Assembly: GCA_964495935.1 (NCBI GenBank)
Contig: CAZBXQ010000001.1
Coordinates: forward strand, 1 to 64,000
Direction: 5' to 3'
Origin: JAJYSO01 sp964495935
Lineage (GTDB): Bacteria > Bacteroidota > Bacteroidia > Flavobacteriales > Flavobacteriaceae
Length of the DNA: 64,000 nt
A program made the translations under genes and the position numbers. Of this stretch, positions 27,259 through 35,966 are shown piece after piece. The notes under the pieces were generated by a model. The model saw nothing but the letters and a program-made list of their open reading frames with translations, was not told where the DNA came from and ran no database searches. Numbering within the stretch: position 1 is the stretch's first letter; each line of letters starts with the position of its first letter.

Positions 27259-27893
27259 TGGGGAAATCAAAGAAGTATTACGTCGTCTGGAAAGGACGGC
27301 AACCCGGAATCTATACTTCCTGGAAAGCGTGCCAAAAAATGATTACAGGATACAAAGGAGCCCAATACAAATCCTTTCCTTCTTTTGCTGAAGCTCAGAA
27401 AGCCTACAATCGCCCGTTTCAGGCCTATCGCGGAAAAAAGAAAACCGCCCCCGGGCTGAGTCCTGCTGAAATTGCTGCTATCGGCCCGATAAACCTACAT
27501 TCCATCGCGGTAGATGCAGCCTCCAGTGGGAATCCGGGAAAAATGGAATATCGCGGTGTCGATACCCGCACCCGAAAGGAACTCTTCCACGTCGGACCTT
27601 TTCCACAAGGCACCAACAATATCGGGGAGTTTTTGGCTATCGTACACGGATTAGCTTTCTTACAACTCCATACAAGCAATCGTATTCTCTACACCGATTC
27701 GCGCACAGCCATGAGTTGGGTTCGCCGCAAAAAATGCAACACCAAACTCCAACCTAATTCCAAAAACAGTAAATTATTTAGGCTTATCACTCGTGCCGAA
27801 AACTGGTTAAAAAACAACGATTATGCCACTCCTATTGTAAAATGGGAAACTTTAGCCTGGGGGGAGATCCCGGCAGACTTTGGCCGGAAATAA
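27258..27893 (+). CDS. rnhA: Ribonuclease HI with N-terminal viroplasmin-like domain
   Basis: A 211-residue fusion. Residues 1-50 (KYYVVWKGRQPGIYTSWKAC) are a viroplasmin/caulimovirus-VI-like hybrid-binding domain. Residues about 78-211 are an RNase HI fold that removes RNA from RNA-DNA hybrids. All four acidic catalytic residues are present: Asp86 (AVDAASSGNPG), Glu124 (NNIGEFLAIVHG), Asp147 (LYTDSRTAMSW) and Asp207 near the C-terminus. The start overlaps purN by one base, so translation is probably coupled. The stop is one base from the stop of the convergent reductase gene. Confidence 0.93.
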   Translation: MGKSKKYYVVWKGRQPGIYTSWKACQKMITGYKGAQYKSFPSFAEAQKAYNRPFQAYRGKKKTAPGLSPAEIAAIGPINLHSIAVDAASSGNPGKMEYRGVDTRTRKELFHVGPFPQGTNNIGEFLAIVHGLAFLQLHTSNRILYTDSRTAMSWVRRKKCNTKLQPNSKNSKLFRLITRAENWLKNNDYATPIVKWETLAWGEIPADFGRK

Positions 27894-27894
27894 A

Positions 27895-29022
27895 TCAAAC
27901 ATCATCATAATTTACCGTCAAGGTCGGACTTGTCGGGTGAGCCTGACAGGTTAGCACCAACCCGGATTCTACCTCACGATCGGTCAAAATCTGATTGTTG
28001 GCCATCTTGGTCTCTCCTTCCTCAACTTGCGCCATGCAACTGCTGCATATCCCCCCCTGACAGGAATAAGGAGGATCCATCCCTTCATTCATAATAGCAT
28101 CCAGGACCCGCTCCCGACGATCCATTTCAAAAGTCACTTCTTCATCGTCTAAGATCACCGTAAGTTGCGTTTTTCCGGTTCCCAAATCCTCTACTTCCTT
28201 CTCTTCTTCCTCGGTGACAAAAAGTTCAAAATGAATTTTTTCTGCTGCCACGCCATGTCTTTGTAAACTCGAACTAATCGTCTTAATCATTGCATTGGGA
28301 CCACAGAGATAAAATTCCTCAAAATCGAGTTCTTTATATTTGTCTTTGAGTATAAAATCGGCGGTCTCCGGTTTTATACGGCCGTAAATAGGTTGATCTT
28401 CTTTGTTCTCCTCTTCCGGTTTACGCCGAAACAGCTTCCGTTTTAAAAATCCCAGGGGCGACTTCTCCTCTTTCAGCTGGCTGTATGCAAATTCAAGGAA
28501 AAATCGATCCGGATAAGTTTTGCGGAGATCTAAAAGATCGTTATAAAAGATCGTTTGCTCGGGGGTTTTGTTACCATACACCAAAACAAACTTGCTATCG
28601 GGCTCCGATTGCAGGACGCTTTGTAAAATAGCCATTACCGGAGTAATCCCGCTCCCGGCCGAAAAAGCAATATACGCTTTTGAATGCCCGGCATGCTTCT
28701 CGGGATGAAATGTAAACCGCCCCTCGGGTAAAAAGACATTCAGTTGATCTCCAACTTTTAAACGCTTATTCACCCAGGCCGAAAAACGACCATCAGCGAT
28801 TTCCTTTACCGCCACCTTGAGTAAACCACTCTCCGGAGCCGTACAAATGGAATAGGATCGCCGGAAAGCCTTTCCCGCGATTTTCTTTTCCAAGGTAAGA
28901 TACTGGCCGGCAACGAACTTAAATTCCTCCTTTAATTCATCGGGAACCTCAAAGCCCACCGATACCGCATCAGGGGTTTCTCTATCAATAGCATTTACAC
29001 GAAGTTCGTGAAAACGAGACAT
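27895..29022 (-). CDS. PaaE-like flavin / 2Fe-2S oxidoreductase
   Basis: A 375-residue electron-transfer protein. It has an N-terminal FAD-binding domain (RRSYSICTAPESG at about 54-66), an NAD(P)-binding domain (AFSAGSGITPVMAIL at about 119-133; LCGPNAMI), and a C-terminal plant-type 2Fe-2S ferredoxin domain with C-x4-C-x2-C (SCQGGICSSC) and the fourth Cys in VLTCQAHP. The layout matches PaaE, the reductase of phenylacetyl-CoA epoxidase, and related ferredoxin reductases. No paaABCD is nearby, so it probably serves another oxygenase or desaturase. A lysine/glutamate-rich linker (about 195-215) is unusual. Confidence 0.85.
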   Translation of the reverse strand: MSRFHELRVNAIDRETPDAVSVGFEVPDELKEEFKFVAGQYLTLEKKIAGKAFRRSYSICTAPESGLLKVAVKEIADGRFSAWVNKRLKVGDQLNVFLPEGRFTFHPEKHAGHSKAYIAFSAGSGITPVMAILQSVLQSEPDSKFVLVYGNKTPEQTIFYNDLLDLRKTYPDRFFLEFAYSQLKEEKSPLGFLKRKLFRRKPEEENKEDQPIYGRIKPETADFILKDKYKELDFEEFYLCGPNAMIKTISSSLQRHGVAAEKIHFELFVTEEEEKEVEDLGTGKTQLTVILDDEEVTFEMDRRERVLDAIMNEGMDPPYSCQGGICSSCMAQVEEGETKMANNQILTDREVESGLVLTCQAHPTSPTLTVNYDDV

Positions 29023-29168
29023 ATTTCAAATTTTGTTCAAAAATACAAACTATATCCTTATTTAGAAAGAGTTTAGATAGCCAAAATTACAATTTAAAGA
29101 CCTTCTTTTACCAACCAAACCAAATCCCTGTAATTGATTTACTAAAGTGCTGGCCGATACCATTGGAT

Positions 29169-29582
29169 TCAGTCCAGAAATTTAGCTTTAAGTTCCGGGG
29201 TGGGCACCATACAAGATTCCCTTTTCCCAAACCAGCGATACCGGTTATGGGCCACAAAATCATAGCAAAAATCACGAAATGACCGGGGGAGGAATCGAAA
29301 TATCCAAAGCCAGCGGTAAACTTTTAATGCTTTGAAAATATGTAAGGCCGCCAAAGATTTTATATAAGATCCCTCCTCAGTAATAAGAACGATAGAATCC
29401 AACGGTTCCTTCGATAAGTCGTGTTCGGCTAACAATTTTCGACCTATCGGGCTTTGAAGCGGAGCAAAACGAAATTCATCTCGTCGATCTCTGTTTATAA
29501 TAAATTTCACCAATCCATTACACAGATTACAGACTCCGTCGAATAAAACAATGTTCTTATTCTTTTCCGTTCTCATCTCCAT
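29169..29582 (-). CDS. DCC-family thiol-disulfide oxidoreductase-like protein (DUF393)
   Basis: A 137-residue protein of the DCC / DUF393 family with the defining DGVCNLCN motif at residues 15-22 (C18, C21). Family members are predicted thioredoxin-like proteins of unknown substrate. It follows the thioesterase gene with no gap (TAA then ATG); a second Met two codons on is an equally good start. Confidence 0.85.
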   Translation of the reverse strand: MEMRTEKNKNIVLFDGVCNLCNGLVKFIINRDRRDEFRFAPLQSPIGRKLLAEHDLSKEPLDSIVLITEEGSYIKSLAALHIFKALKVYRWLWIFRFLPRSFRDFCYDFVAHNRYRWFGKRESCMVPTPELKAKFLD

Positions 29583-29984
29583 TTATTCAATAACAAAAAT
29601 CCTCTCTAATTCAGGAGAAATCCGTTTAGGGCGTAAAGTTACAGCATCTACAAGACACCATTCGGTCTCGGTTTTCACAATGAGCCGATCATCCTTTATT
29701 CGATGGATTTCCACGCAGCGTATGCTCTTCACGCCTTTCATGGCCTTTACCCACGTCTTGAGTTCCAAAACATCGCCTTGAAAACAAGGGCTTTTATACT
29801 CCATATAATGAGTCAGTACCACCCACCGCATCTGTTTGCGCAAGGCCTCATCAACCCGATTCTCCCAGTGCATTTGCGAAACCTCCTGTACCCACTCCAG
29901 ATACACCACATTGTTGACATGCCCCAAAGTGTCAATGGCATCACCCGGGACTTCTTTCTGTACTGTAAATTCGTTTTCTTTCAT
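29583..29984 (-). CDS. Acyl-CoA thioesterase, 4HBT / hotdog fold
   Basis: A 133-residue hotdog-fold protein. The N-terminal VPGDAIDTLGHVNNVVYLEW carries the 4-hydroxybenzoyl-CoA-thioesterase-type catalytic Asp (Asp18). The body LTHYMEYKSPCFQGDVLEL and RCVEIHR fit the YbgC/FadM class. It is expected to cleave acyl-CoA in the cytoplasm; the chain-length preference is unknown. First gene of a two-gene unit with the DCC protein. Confidence 0.88.
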   Translation of the reverse strand: MKENEFTVQKEVPGDAIDTLGHVNNVVYLEWVQEVSQMHWENRVDEALRKQMRWVVLTHYMEYKSPCFQGDVLELKTWVKAMKGVKSIRCVEIHRIKDDRLIVKTETEWCLVDAVTLRPKRISPELERIFVIE

Positions 29985-30003
29985 ACTCCTGTCGTTAGCC
30001 CTA

Positions 30004-30011
30004 CAAAGTTA
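30004..30011 (-). promoter_or_regulatory. -7 box for the thioesterase / DCC pair
   Basis: TAACTTTG on the minus strand, an exact TAnnTTTG match 20 bases before the thioesterase start. A TTG lies 27 bases further up (30041-30039), slightly beyond the usual spacing. The rest of the 309-base divergent gap to sodA shows no other feature than the sodA box. Confidence 0.5.
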
Positions 30012-30247
30012 CGGCATAAAGAATACTTTATCCTTAAACAATCCCTAACCTCTTTTATAAATATCTCTGCATCAGCGACGCCCCTGCTCTCCGTTTTTAT
30101 TCCCGTCCCGTATTTTACAGCCATTTCCCGAGAGCCAGAGCATCGTAAAAAATCCTCAAATATCAATAAATTCGAAGTTATTTAATTAAAATCTTGTCAT
30201 TAAGAAATTTATAACAATAATACTTTAAAGGATCTACCCATATTTGT

Positions 30248-30255
30248 TAATTTTG
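30248..30255 (+). promoter_or_regulatory. -7 box for sodA
   Basis: TAATTTTG, an exact -7 match 38 bases before the sodA start codon. The -33 TTG is not evident at the usual distance. Confidence 0.45.
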
Positions 30256-30293
30256 GGCTACACGAAATAATTGAAACCTATAAAAATAATATT

Positions 30294-30899
30294 ATGGCTT
30301 TTGAACAACCCCAATTAAATTACGATTTTAACGCCCTTGAACCCCACATTGATGAAGAAACCATGAAGATTCATTATGGGAAACATCATGCCGGGTACAC
30401 TAAAAAATTAAATGCAGCGGTAGAAGGAACCGATTTAGCCGATAAAAGCATAGAAGAAATTTTTGCCGATCTGGATATGGATAATTCAGCCGTTCGCAAC
30501 AATGGAGGAGGCTATTACAACCACAATCTATTCTTTGAAGTGATGTCTCCCAATGGCGGGGGGCAGCCGTCCGGCGATTTAGCCAAGGCAATTGATGAGG
30601 CTTTTGGTTCTTTTGACCAATTTAAAGAAGAATTCTCAAACGCTGCCAAAACCCGGTTTGGATCCGGATGGGCTTGGTTAGCCGTAGAAGAAGGAGGAAA
30701 AGTAAGCGTTTGCTCTACTCCCAATCAAGACAACCCCCTGATGCCAAACGCTGCCTGCGGCACTCCGATTTTGGGAATTGATGTTTGGGAACACGCCTAC
30801 TACTTAAAATACCAAAACAAACGCCCGGATTACGTAGAAGCATTCTTCAACGTGATCGATTGGGATGTTGTGGCTAAAAAGTATGAAGCTGCTAAATAA
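30294..30899 (+). CDS. sodA: Superoxide dismutase, Fe/Mn family
   Basis: A 201-residue cytoplasmic enzyme (no signal peptide) that dismutates superoxide. Metal ligands: His27 (KIHYGKHHAGY), His in YYNHNLFF, and Asp and His in GIDVWEHAYYLKYQNKRPDY. NQDNPLM with the distal Gln-Asp pattern favours Mn or cambialistic use over strict Fe. A terminator follows directly, so it is monocistronic. Confidence 0.96.
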   Translation: MAFEQPQLNYDFNALEPHIDEETMKIHYGKHHAGYTKKLNAAVEGTDLADKSIEEIFADLDMDNSAVRNNGGGYYNHNLFFEVMSPNGGGQPSGDLAKAIDEAFGSFDQFKEEFSNAAKTRFGSGWAWLAVEEGGKVSVCSTPNQDNPLMPNAACGTPILGIDVWEHAYYLKYQNKRPDYVEAFFNVIDWDVVAKKYEAAK

Positions 30900-30923
30900 G
30901 CCACAGGAAACACAACTTCTGAA

Positions 30924-30955
30924 AAAAATGCTCCGGCTCCTACCGGGGCATTTTT
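30924..30955 (+). terminator. Terminator of sodA
   Basis: A 13-bp stem with one G-T pair, AAAAATGCTCCGG / CCGGGGCATTTTT, a 6-base loop, then TCTTT. It begins 24 bases after the sodA stop. Confidence 0.85.
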
Positions 30956-31088
30956 CTTTATTCGATCCTCAACACCTCCGGCTTTTTTGCCCTACCCATC
31001 CTCTCGCCGCCAAATTTATGGGTATATTTACTGCCTTTCTGTATATAACCGCAATTACAAATGTCTCCCTAAAGTTGCTTCAGCACCT

Positions 31089-32894
31089 ATGATATTCCTT
31101 TTTCGGATCTTACGATTTACCGTTTTTTCAACCTTCCTGATATCCCTCATCTCTCCCCTTTATGCCCAACATGACCGGTTTTACAAAATGGAGCTGAGAA
31201 ACCCATCCGACAATTCCCATACGATTAAAAACAGCAAGGGAAAACAAAACTCCCCTTCCCATTTCAAAAACAACTACAGACTCGTCATACAAACCCAGCA
31301 TCAACCGAGCGATGATTTTGTCAATGAGCAACTGCTCGACTATGAAATGCATCAAAAACATCTCCATCTTCAGGCTCAATATGGTTTTATATATGATCCT
31401 TTTAGCCCCGAAGGAAGTTTTGAAATAGCTTCAAAAAACGGCCCCAAAAAGCACTTCACAACCGAAAAACGCATAATTTACAGGAATCATGAGGCTGCCC
31501 TTAATATGGGATTAAAACTAAATACATCGAATATTATCGTTTTCAACAACCTTGTCGATTTGGCCACTATAGGTGGTGAAGACAACACCTTTGAATCTTC
31601 TTTTCGGCAACAAATACATACCCGCGATCAGGTTCGGCAATACTACTTTTCACAAACCTGGCATCACGATTTCGACTCCTCCAATCAATTTAAAATGGGG
31701 ATTATAGAGGACTTTAAGCATTTATCGGCCCGTAACCAAGCCGATCGTAAGGATCAGAAAATAAAGCAACAGATACATTTAAAAACCCCAGCGATCGGTA
31801 GTTTTATAAAATTTCAAAATCGACAAGAAACGGGCCTTACGACCGCCGAGCTCCGGTTTTCTCATCTCGGTATTCGGGACGACACGAAAAACCTATATAA
31901 AGATCACCGGCGATCTTCTTTCTTCGGCTATCAGGAAAATACCTGGATGCTACGGCTCCATCATCAACTTTCCCTTTCAAAAACCCAAGAGCTCGATGCG
32001 ACCCTGCAACTGGAGCAGTCGGCTACTCAAAAAAGGCTGCAAACTCCGGCTCAGTCCATTTCCCCTGATGCGGAAAAAGAACATTCGCTGAACTTTACCT
32101 ATAAACTCTCTTATACAACGGCACCGACATCCGGAGAACGTTACAAAATAAGCCTCAGGAAAGACTTTATCCGGCCCACCGTTCAACAGCTTAATCCGCT
32201 CTTAAAAATTAATCGGGATTTTATCCATACGGCCGGAAATTTCAACATCAAAGCCTACAACGCCTATAAACTTCTCTTGGAAACCACACAGGATGATTGG
32301 ATTTTAAGTGCTTATGCCGGCTATAGCAATGATGAAATCCTCCCTTTCTTTGCTTTTAAAACCGGGCATCTAACAACTACTTTCAGAAATTTTAAAAATT
32401 TCTTTTCTACCGGAGGAACCATCCAGTACCAAAAAGAACTATTCGGACAACGGTGGAAAACCCACAATTCGATTCGTTTTTCTTATGCTCAAATGAGCAA
32501 TAAAAACATCTCTAAACCGCTGGGAAACAGTCCGAAATGGCAATTCAACAGTGAACAGCAGGTCAATTTGGGGCAAAATTGGACCGCCGGCATCGATTTC
32601 GTTTTCCAATCGGCATACAAAAACAACGTTATAAAACATCTGAGTACCACCCAATTGGATTTATTTATTGAAAAGAAAATCGGGAAAAGACTGGAGATTG
32701 TTATTTTTGGAGAAGACCTATTTAAAACTGACCGAAGATGGGAAAAGTTCCTGACCCCGGATTATGCTTTCTCGCGAAACATTAATCGAGATTCCAATAC
32801 GTACGGATTCTCTTTGCGATATACCCTAAAAGGCGCAAACTTTACCGCGCAGTCAATTTATAAACCGGAGGATACACTTAAGAACCGACACTAA
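31089..32894 (+). CDS. Outer-membrane beta-barrel protein without plug domain
   Basis: A 601-residue exported protein; the start at 31089 gives signal peptide MIFLFRILRF...PLYAQ, and an upstream ATG at 30987 is unlikely. The body alternates short polar and hydrophobic strands through the C-terminus, as in barrel proteins. The segment LRKDFIRPTVQQLNPLLK followed by HTAGN resembles the RP...LNP...GN pattern of the TonB-receptor-like barrel family (OMP_b-brl_3). There is no carboxypeptidase-like or plug domain, so it is not a standard TonB receptor. Next gene: FMN-binding protein, 68 bases on. Its role is unknown; I suggest an outer-membrane partner of the redox pair that follows. Confidence 0.6.
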   Translation: MIFLFRILRFTVFSTFLISLISPLYAQHDRFYKMELRNPSDNSHTIKNSKGKQNSPSHFKNNYRLVIQTQHQPSDDFVNEQLLDYEMHQKHLHLQAQYGFIYDPFSPEGSFEIASKNGPKKHFTTEKRIIYRNHEAALNMGLKLNTSNIIVFNNLVDLATIGGEDNTFESSFRQQIHTRDQVRQYYFSQTWHHDFDSSNQFKMGIIEDFKHLSARNQADRKDQKIKQQIHLKTPAIGSFIKFQNRQETGLTTAELRFSHLGIRDDTKNLYKDHRRSSFFGYQENTWMLRLHHQLSLSKTQELDATLQLEQSATQKRLQTPAQSISPDAEKEHSLNFTYKLSYTTAPTSGERYKISLRKDFIRPTVQQLNPLLKINRDFIHTAGNFNIKAYNAYKLLLETTQDDWILSAYAGYSNDEILPFFAFKTGHLTTTFRNFKNFFSTGGTIQYQKELFGQRWKTHNSIRFSYAQMSNKNISKPLGNSPKWQFNSEQQVNLGQNWTAGIDFVFQSAYKNNVIKHLSTTQLDLFIEKKIGKRLEIVIFGEDLFKTDRRWEKFLTPDYAFSRNINRDSNTYGFSLRYTLKGANFTAQSIYKPEDTLKNRH

Positions 32895-32915
32895 ATAAAT
32901 ACCCGTAAAAGATGT

Positions 32916-32941
32916 TTGTAATATAATTATAGATAAATTTG
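32916..32941 (+). promoter_or_regulatory. Possible promoter of the FMN-binding gene
   Basis: TTG (32916-32918), 15 bases, TAAATTTG (32934-32941). The -7 box is exact, the spacing slightly short. It lies 21 bases before the chosen ATG, in the gap after the barrel gene, so the redox pair may have its own start of transcription. Confidence 0.45.
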
Positions 32942-32962
32942 TCCTTAATAAACAACGACCTG

Positions 32963-33499
32963 ATGATTTGTAGATTAAACCTTGCTTTTATTTTTCTGAT
33001 AAGCCTTCCCGTCTGCTCTCTTGCACAAAGCAGAACTTTAACGCTTCGCCTGCAACGAACCGTTGATATTGCGTTACAAGAAGAAGGGGTAACCCTGGAT
33101 AAAATGGATCTTTCTTCATTTTCTACGCTGCACAAAGTTCCCTCCGATCTCTCCAAAGACCGGCTCTACAGGCTCCTTGTAGATCATGATTTAAAAGGAT
33201 ATGCTTATCTGGGTTCGGCCCCCAGCAAGGAACGAGATTTTGACTATGTCATTATTTTATCGCCCGACCTGCATATCCGGGAAACCAAAGTACTTATTTA
33301 TCGGGAAACCTTTGGGCGGGAAATTGAAACCCCACGATGGCTGAGACAATTTAAAGGGATGACCCCGGACTCCGCCCCGATGGTTGGTGAGGATATTGAC
33401 GGAATCAGCGGAGCGACTATCTCGGCGCGTTCCATGACACGCGCGATCCGCAATGCACTCAAAACAATTCATACACTCCATAAAGCGGATCTATTATGA
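32963..33499 (+). CDS. Exported FMN-binding domain protein (predicted covalent flavin)
   Basis: A 178-residue protein; the ATG at 32963 gives a normal signal peptide (MICRLNLAFIFLISL...SLAQ), preferred over a TTG 24 bases upstream. The C-terminal FMN-binding domain has D146-G-I-S-G-A-T152-I-S, the NqrC/RnfG-type motif whose Thr is joined to FMN by the flavin transferase ApbE. It is thus expected to carry flavin outside the cytoplasmic membrane and pass electrons. Its last four bases overlap the start of the four-helix membrane protein (ATGA), indicating a tight pair. No apbE, nqr or rnf genes are in the window. The redox role is inferred from motif and neighbour. Confidence 0.82.
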   Translation: MICRLNLAFIFLISLPVCSLAQSRTLTLRLQRTVDIALQEEGVTLDKMDLSSFSTLHKVPSDLSKDRLYRLLVDHDLKGYAYLGSAPSKERDFDYVIILSPDLHIRETKVLIYRETFGREIETPRWLRQFKGMTPDSAPMVGEDIDGISGATISARSMTRAIRNALKTIHTLHKADLL

Positions 33500-33996
33500 A
33501 AAACTGGAATGGTTATATCCGCAGGTTTCCAACCCCCGTCAAATGGTTTACAGGGTTATTTCTGGTGATTCTCAGCTTCGGCTTCTCCTCGGGAATCAAA
33601 TTTGTCGATCATACGACCCATATCACCCCCCGGGGAATTGAAGAAAGTTATTTGGGAAATGAGGACCATGAGGATGCCGAAATTATGAAATATGAAAAAA
33701 CTCAACAGGAAATGCTCACTATGCTACATACCCATGTCATGTCCCTGAGTATGGTTTTTTTCATCACGGGGTTTCTGGTTTTCCTCACCCAAGCAAACCT
33801 GCGCGTAAAACGAATCCTGGCCATCGAACCGCTCTTTTCCATAATCTTCACATTTGGGGGCATTTACCTCATGTGGGTGGGCATTACCTGGATGAAATAT
33901 GTGGTTCTAATTTCCGGAATTCTAATGAGTGCATGTTTTACTCTGGGCGTGTTGTTAATCCTGTGGAATCTTATTCAAAAACCGGAAACGGAATAG
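33496..33996 (+). CDS. Four-helix membrane protein paired with the FMN-binding protein
   Basis: A 166-residue integral membrane protein with helices at about 17-33, 79-98, 108-130 and 134-160. A loop between helices 1 and 2 (residues 34-78) is acidic and contains His39, His42 and His58; His78 and His80 (MLHTHVM) mark the entry of helix 2. Such histidines could bind haem or another cofactor, but no CXXCH motif is present. The start overlaps the FMN-binding gene by four bases, so the products are probably made in step. I do not recognise a named family. A role as membrane electron donor to the flavoprotein is a guess from context. Confidence 0.7.
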   Translation: MKNWNGYIRRFPTPVKWFTGLFLVILSFGFSSGIKFVDHTTHITPRGIEESYLGNEDHEDAEIMKYEKTQQEMLTMLHTHVMSLSMVFFITGFLVFLTQANLRVKRILAIEPLFSIIFTFGGIYLMWVGITWMKYVVLISGILMSACFTLGVLLILWNLIQKPETE

Positions 33997-34157
33997 GAAT
34001 TATCAGCTTCCACATTAAAATTGGAATCCCAAATCTCAGCGTCGAATCGCATTTCCGGCAGCCTGCTTCGGAAGATTTAAACAGCCTCATGAGATTGTCT
34101 AAGTCGAAAAAAATAGCTATTTTAATCGGCTGTTTATAAATTATTATCATTTTACCT

Positions 34158-35816
34158 ATGCGCCGATTTTTCCTTCTTTTTCTGGGATTGTTACTTATCA
34201 CACCCGTACAGGCTCAAACCACCGAAGCTCCTTACACCAAACCTAAACTCGTTGTGGGGATCGTAGTCGATCAAATGCGGTATGATTACCTCACACGTTT
34301 CTGGGATCGTTATGGCGAAGACGGATTTAAACGAATGATTCGAGAGGGTTACAATTTAAAAAACAACCATTATAATTATGTTCCTACCTATACCGCACCG
34401 GGCCATACGTCTATTTATACCGGAACTTCCCCCCGCTACCACGGAATCATCTCCAACCAATGGTATGACAAAGTTGCCGGAAAGCTCATTTACTGTGCCG
34501 ATGATGATGACGTACAGCCGATGGGAACACAAGCCGATGCCGGAAAAATGTCTCCCCGCCAGCTTTTGGCGAGTACCATCACCGATCAAAATCGAATCGC
34601 CACCCAATTTAAAGGGAAAACCATCGGCGTGGCACTCAAGGATCGAGCCGCTATTATGCCTGCCGGGCATACTGCCAATGCCGCCTATTGGTTCTATGGA
34701 AAAGATGAAGGCCATTTTATCACCAGTTCGTATTATGTAGAAGAGCTCCCACAATGGGTTCAAAACTTCAACAACTCCGGAAAGGCAAAAGCGTACTTAA
34801 ATCAAACCTGGGAAACGCTTTATCCCATTTCAACCTACACGGAAAGCGGTCCCGACAAAACCGATTTTGAAGGGGATTTACGAGGACAAACCACCTTTCC
34901 CTATGATCTGAAGGCCATCAGCCAAAAAGAAAACAAAAAAGGCGAAAAATATGAATACGACCTGATCTTTAGAGTCCCTTTTGGAAATAGCCTGACTACC
35001 GATTTTGCTTTGGCAGCCATTGACGGAGAAAGCCTGGGGCAGGGCGAAATCACCGATTTCTTAACCATAAGCTATTCCAGCCCGGATTATATCGGGCATA
35101 AGTTTGGCGTAAATTCTAAAGAAGTAGAAGATAATTATCTGCGATTAGACCGGGATATCGCCCGACTCCTTGAAGGATTGGACAAAAAAGTAGGAAAAGG
35201 AGAATATACCGTTTTTCTAACTGCCGATCATGCCGCCGTACAGGTTCCGGCCTACTTAACATCTAAAAGAATGTCGGCAGGTTATGTAAATCCAACGGAT
35301 CTCAACAACGCCGTCCAAAATTTTGTAGAGCAAAAATACCATGAAAAAGGACTCCTGAGCAGTATCTCCAACAAGCAGGTTTTTCTCAATTATAAGAAAG
35401 TGGATAGTTTAAAACTCAATCGGGAAAAGATAGCCATGGCCATTCGTGATTATCTGATGACCTATCCCAACGTAGCTCAGGCCTATACTCGAGGGACCCT
35501 GGAAAGCGGGGCCTTTACGGGCGGATTAATTGCCCGTCGGATAAAAAATGGATTTAATCCGAAGCGGAGTGGTGATGTCGCGTATGAATTTGAACCGGCT
35601 TATTATGCTTCGAGCAGTAAAACCGGAACGACTCATGGCAGTGCCTATAAATATGACACTCATGTTCCGTTAATCTTCTTTGGCCAGGGAATCAATCAGG
35701 GACAAACGACCAGAGCCTCAGAAATCGTCGATATCGCTCCCACCCTTTCTGCATTACTGGGAATCGCTTTTCCCAATGCCGCTACAGGTACGGTTTTATC
35801 AGAAGTGATTGAATAA
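34158..35816 (+). CDS. pafA: PafA-type alkaline phosphatase
   Basis: A 552-residue secreted phosphomonoesterase (signal peptide ending QAQ at about 18-20). Active-site residues of the Elizabethkingia PafA are all present: metal ligand Asp38 (GIVVDQMRYDY), nucleophile Thr79 (TYTAPGHTS), Asn100 (IISNQWYD), Lys161 and Arg163 (ALKDRAAIMPAG), the Asp/His pairs in YSSPDYIGHKFG and TADHAAVQVP, and the late His in YDTHVPLIFFG. PafA enzymes release phosphate from many organic monoesters in the periplasm without phosphate repression in the known cases. It stands alone, converging on groEL over a shared terminator. Confidence 0.92.
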   Translation: MRRFFLLFLGLLLITPVQAQTTEAPYTKPKLVVGIVVDQMRYDYLTRFWDRYGEDGFKRMIREGYNLKNNHYNYVPTYTAPGHTSIYTGTSPRYHGIISNQWYDKVAGKLIYCADDDDVQPMGTQADAGKMSPRQLLASTITDQNRIATQFKGKTIGVALKDRAAIMPAGHTANAAYWFYGKDEGHFITSSYYVEELPQWVQNFNNSGKAKAYLNQTWETLYPISTYTESGPDKTDFEGDLRGQTTFPYDLKAISQKENKKGEKYEYDLIFRVPFGNSLTTDFALAAIDGESLGQGEITDFLTISYSSPDYIGHKFGVNSKEVEDNYLRLDRDIARLLEGLDKKVGKGEYTVFLTADHAAVQVPAYLTSKRMSAGYVNPTDLNNAVQNFVEQKYHEKGLLSSISNKQVFLNYKKVDSLKLNREKIAMAIRDYLMTYPNVAQAYTRGTLESGAFTGGLIARRIKNGFNPKRSGDVAYEFEPAYYASSSKTGTTHGSAYKYDTHVPLIFFGQGINQGQTTRASEIVDIAPTLSALLGIAFPNAATGTVLSEVIE

Positions 35817-35905
35817 AGAGCAAAGAGATATAGGCAGCTACCGCACAACCAGATTCTTCCTGCTACACAACAAAACCCAAAAATCACCTCAGTTTCTTAG
35901 ATTAC

Positions 35906-35937
35906 AAAACCCGGATCTCTTCAGAGATCCGGGTTTT
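35906..35937. terminator. Bidirectional terminator between pafA and groEL
   Basis: A perfect 15-bp stem, AAAACCCGGATCTCT / AGAGATCCGGGTTTT, around a two-base centre. It has A-tract and T-tract ends, so it can serve the rightward pafA and the leftward groEL transcripts. Confidence 0.85.
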
Positions 35938-35966
35938 CATTATTATTCCTTAAAAGGAGGGTGGAA

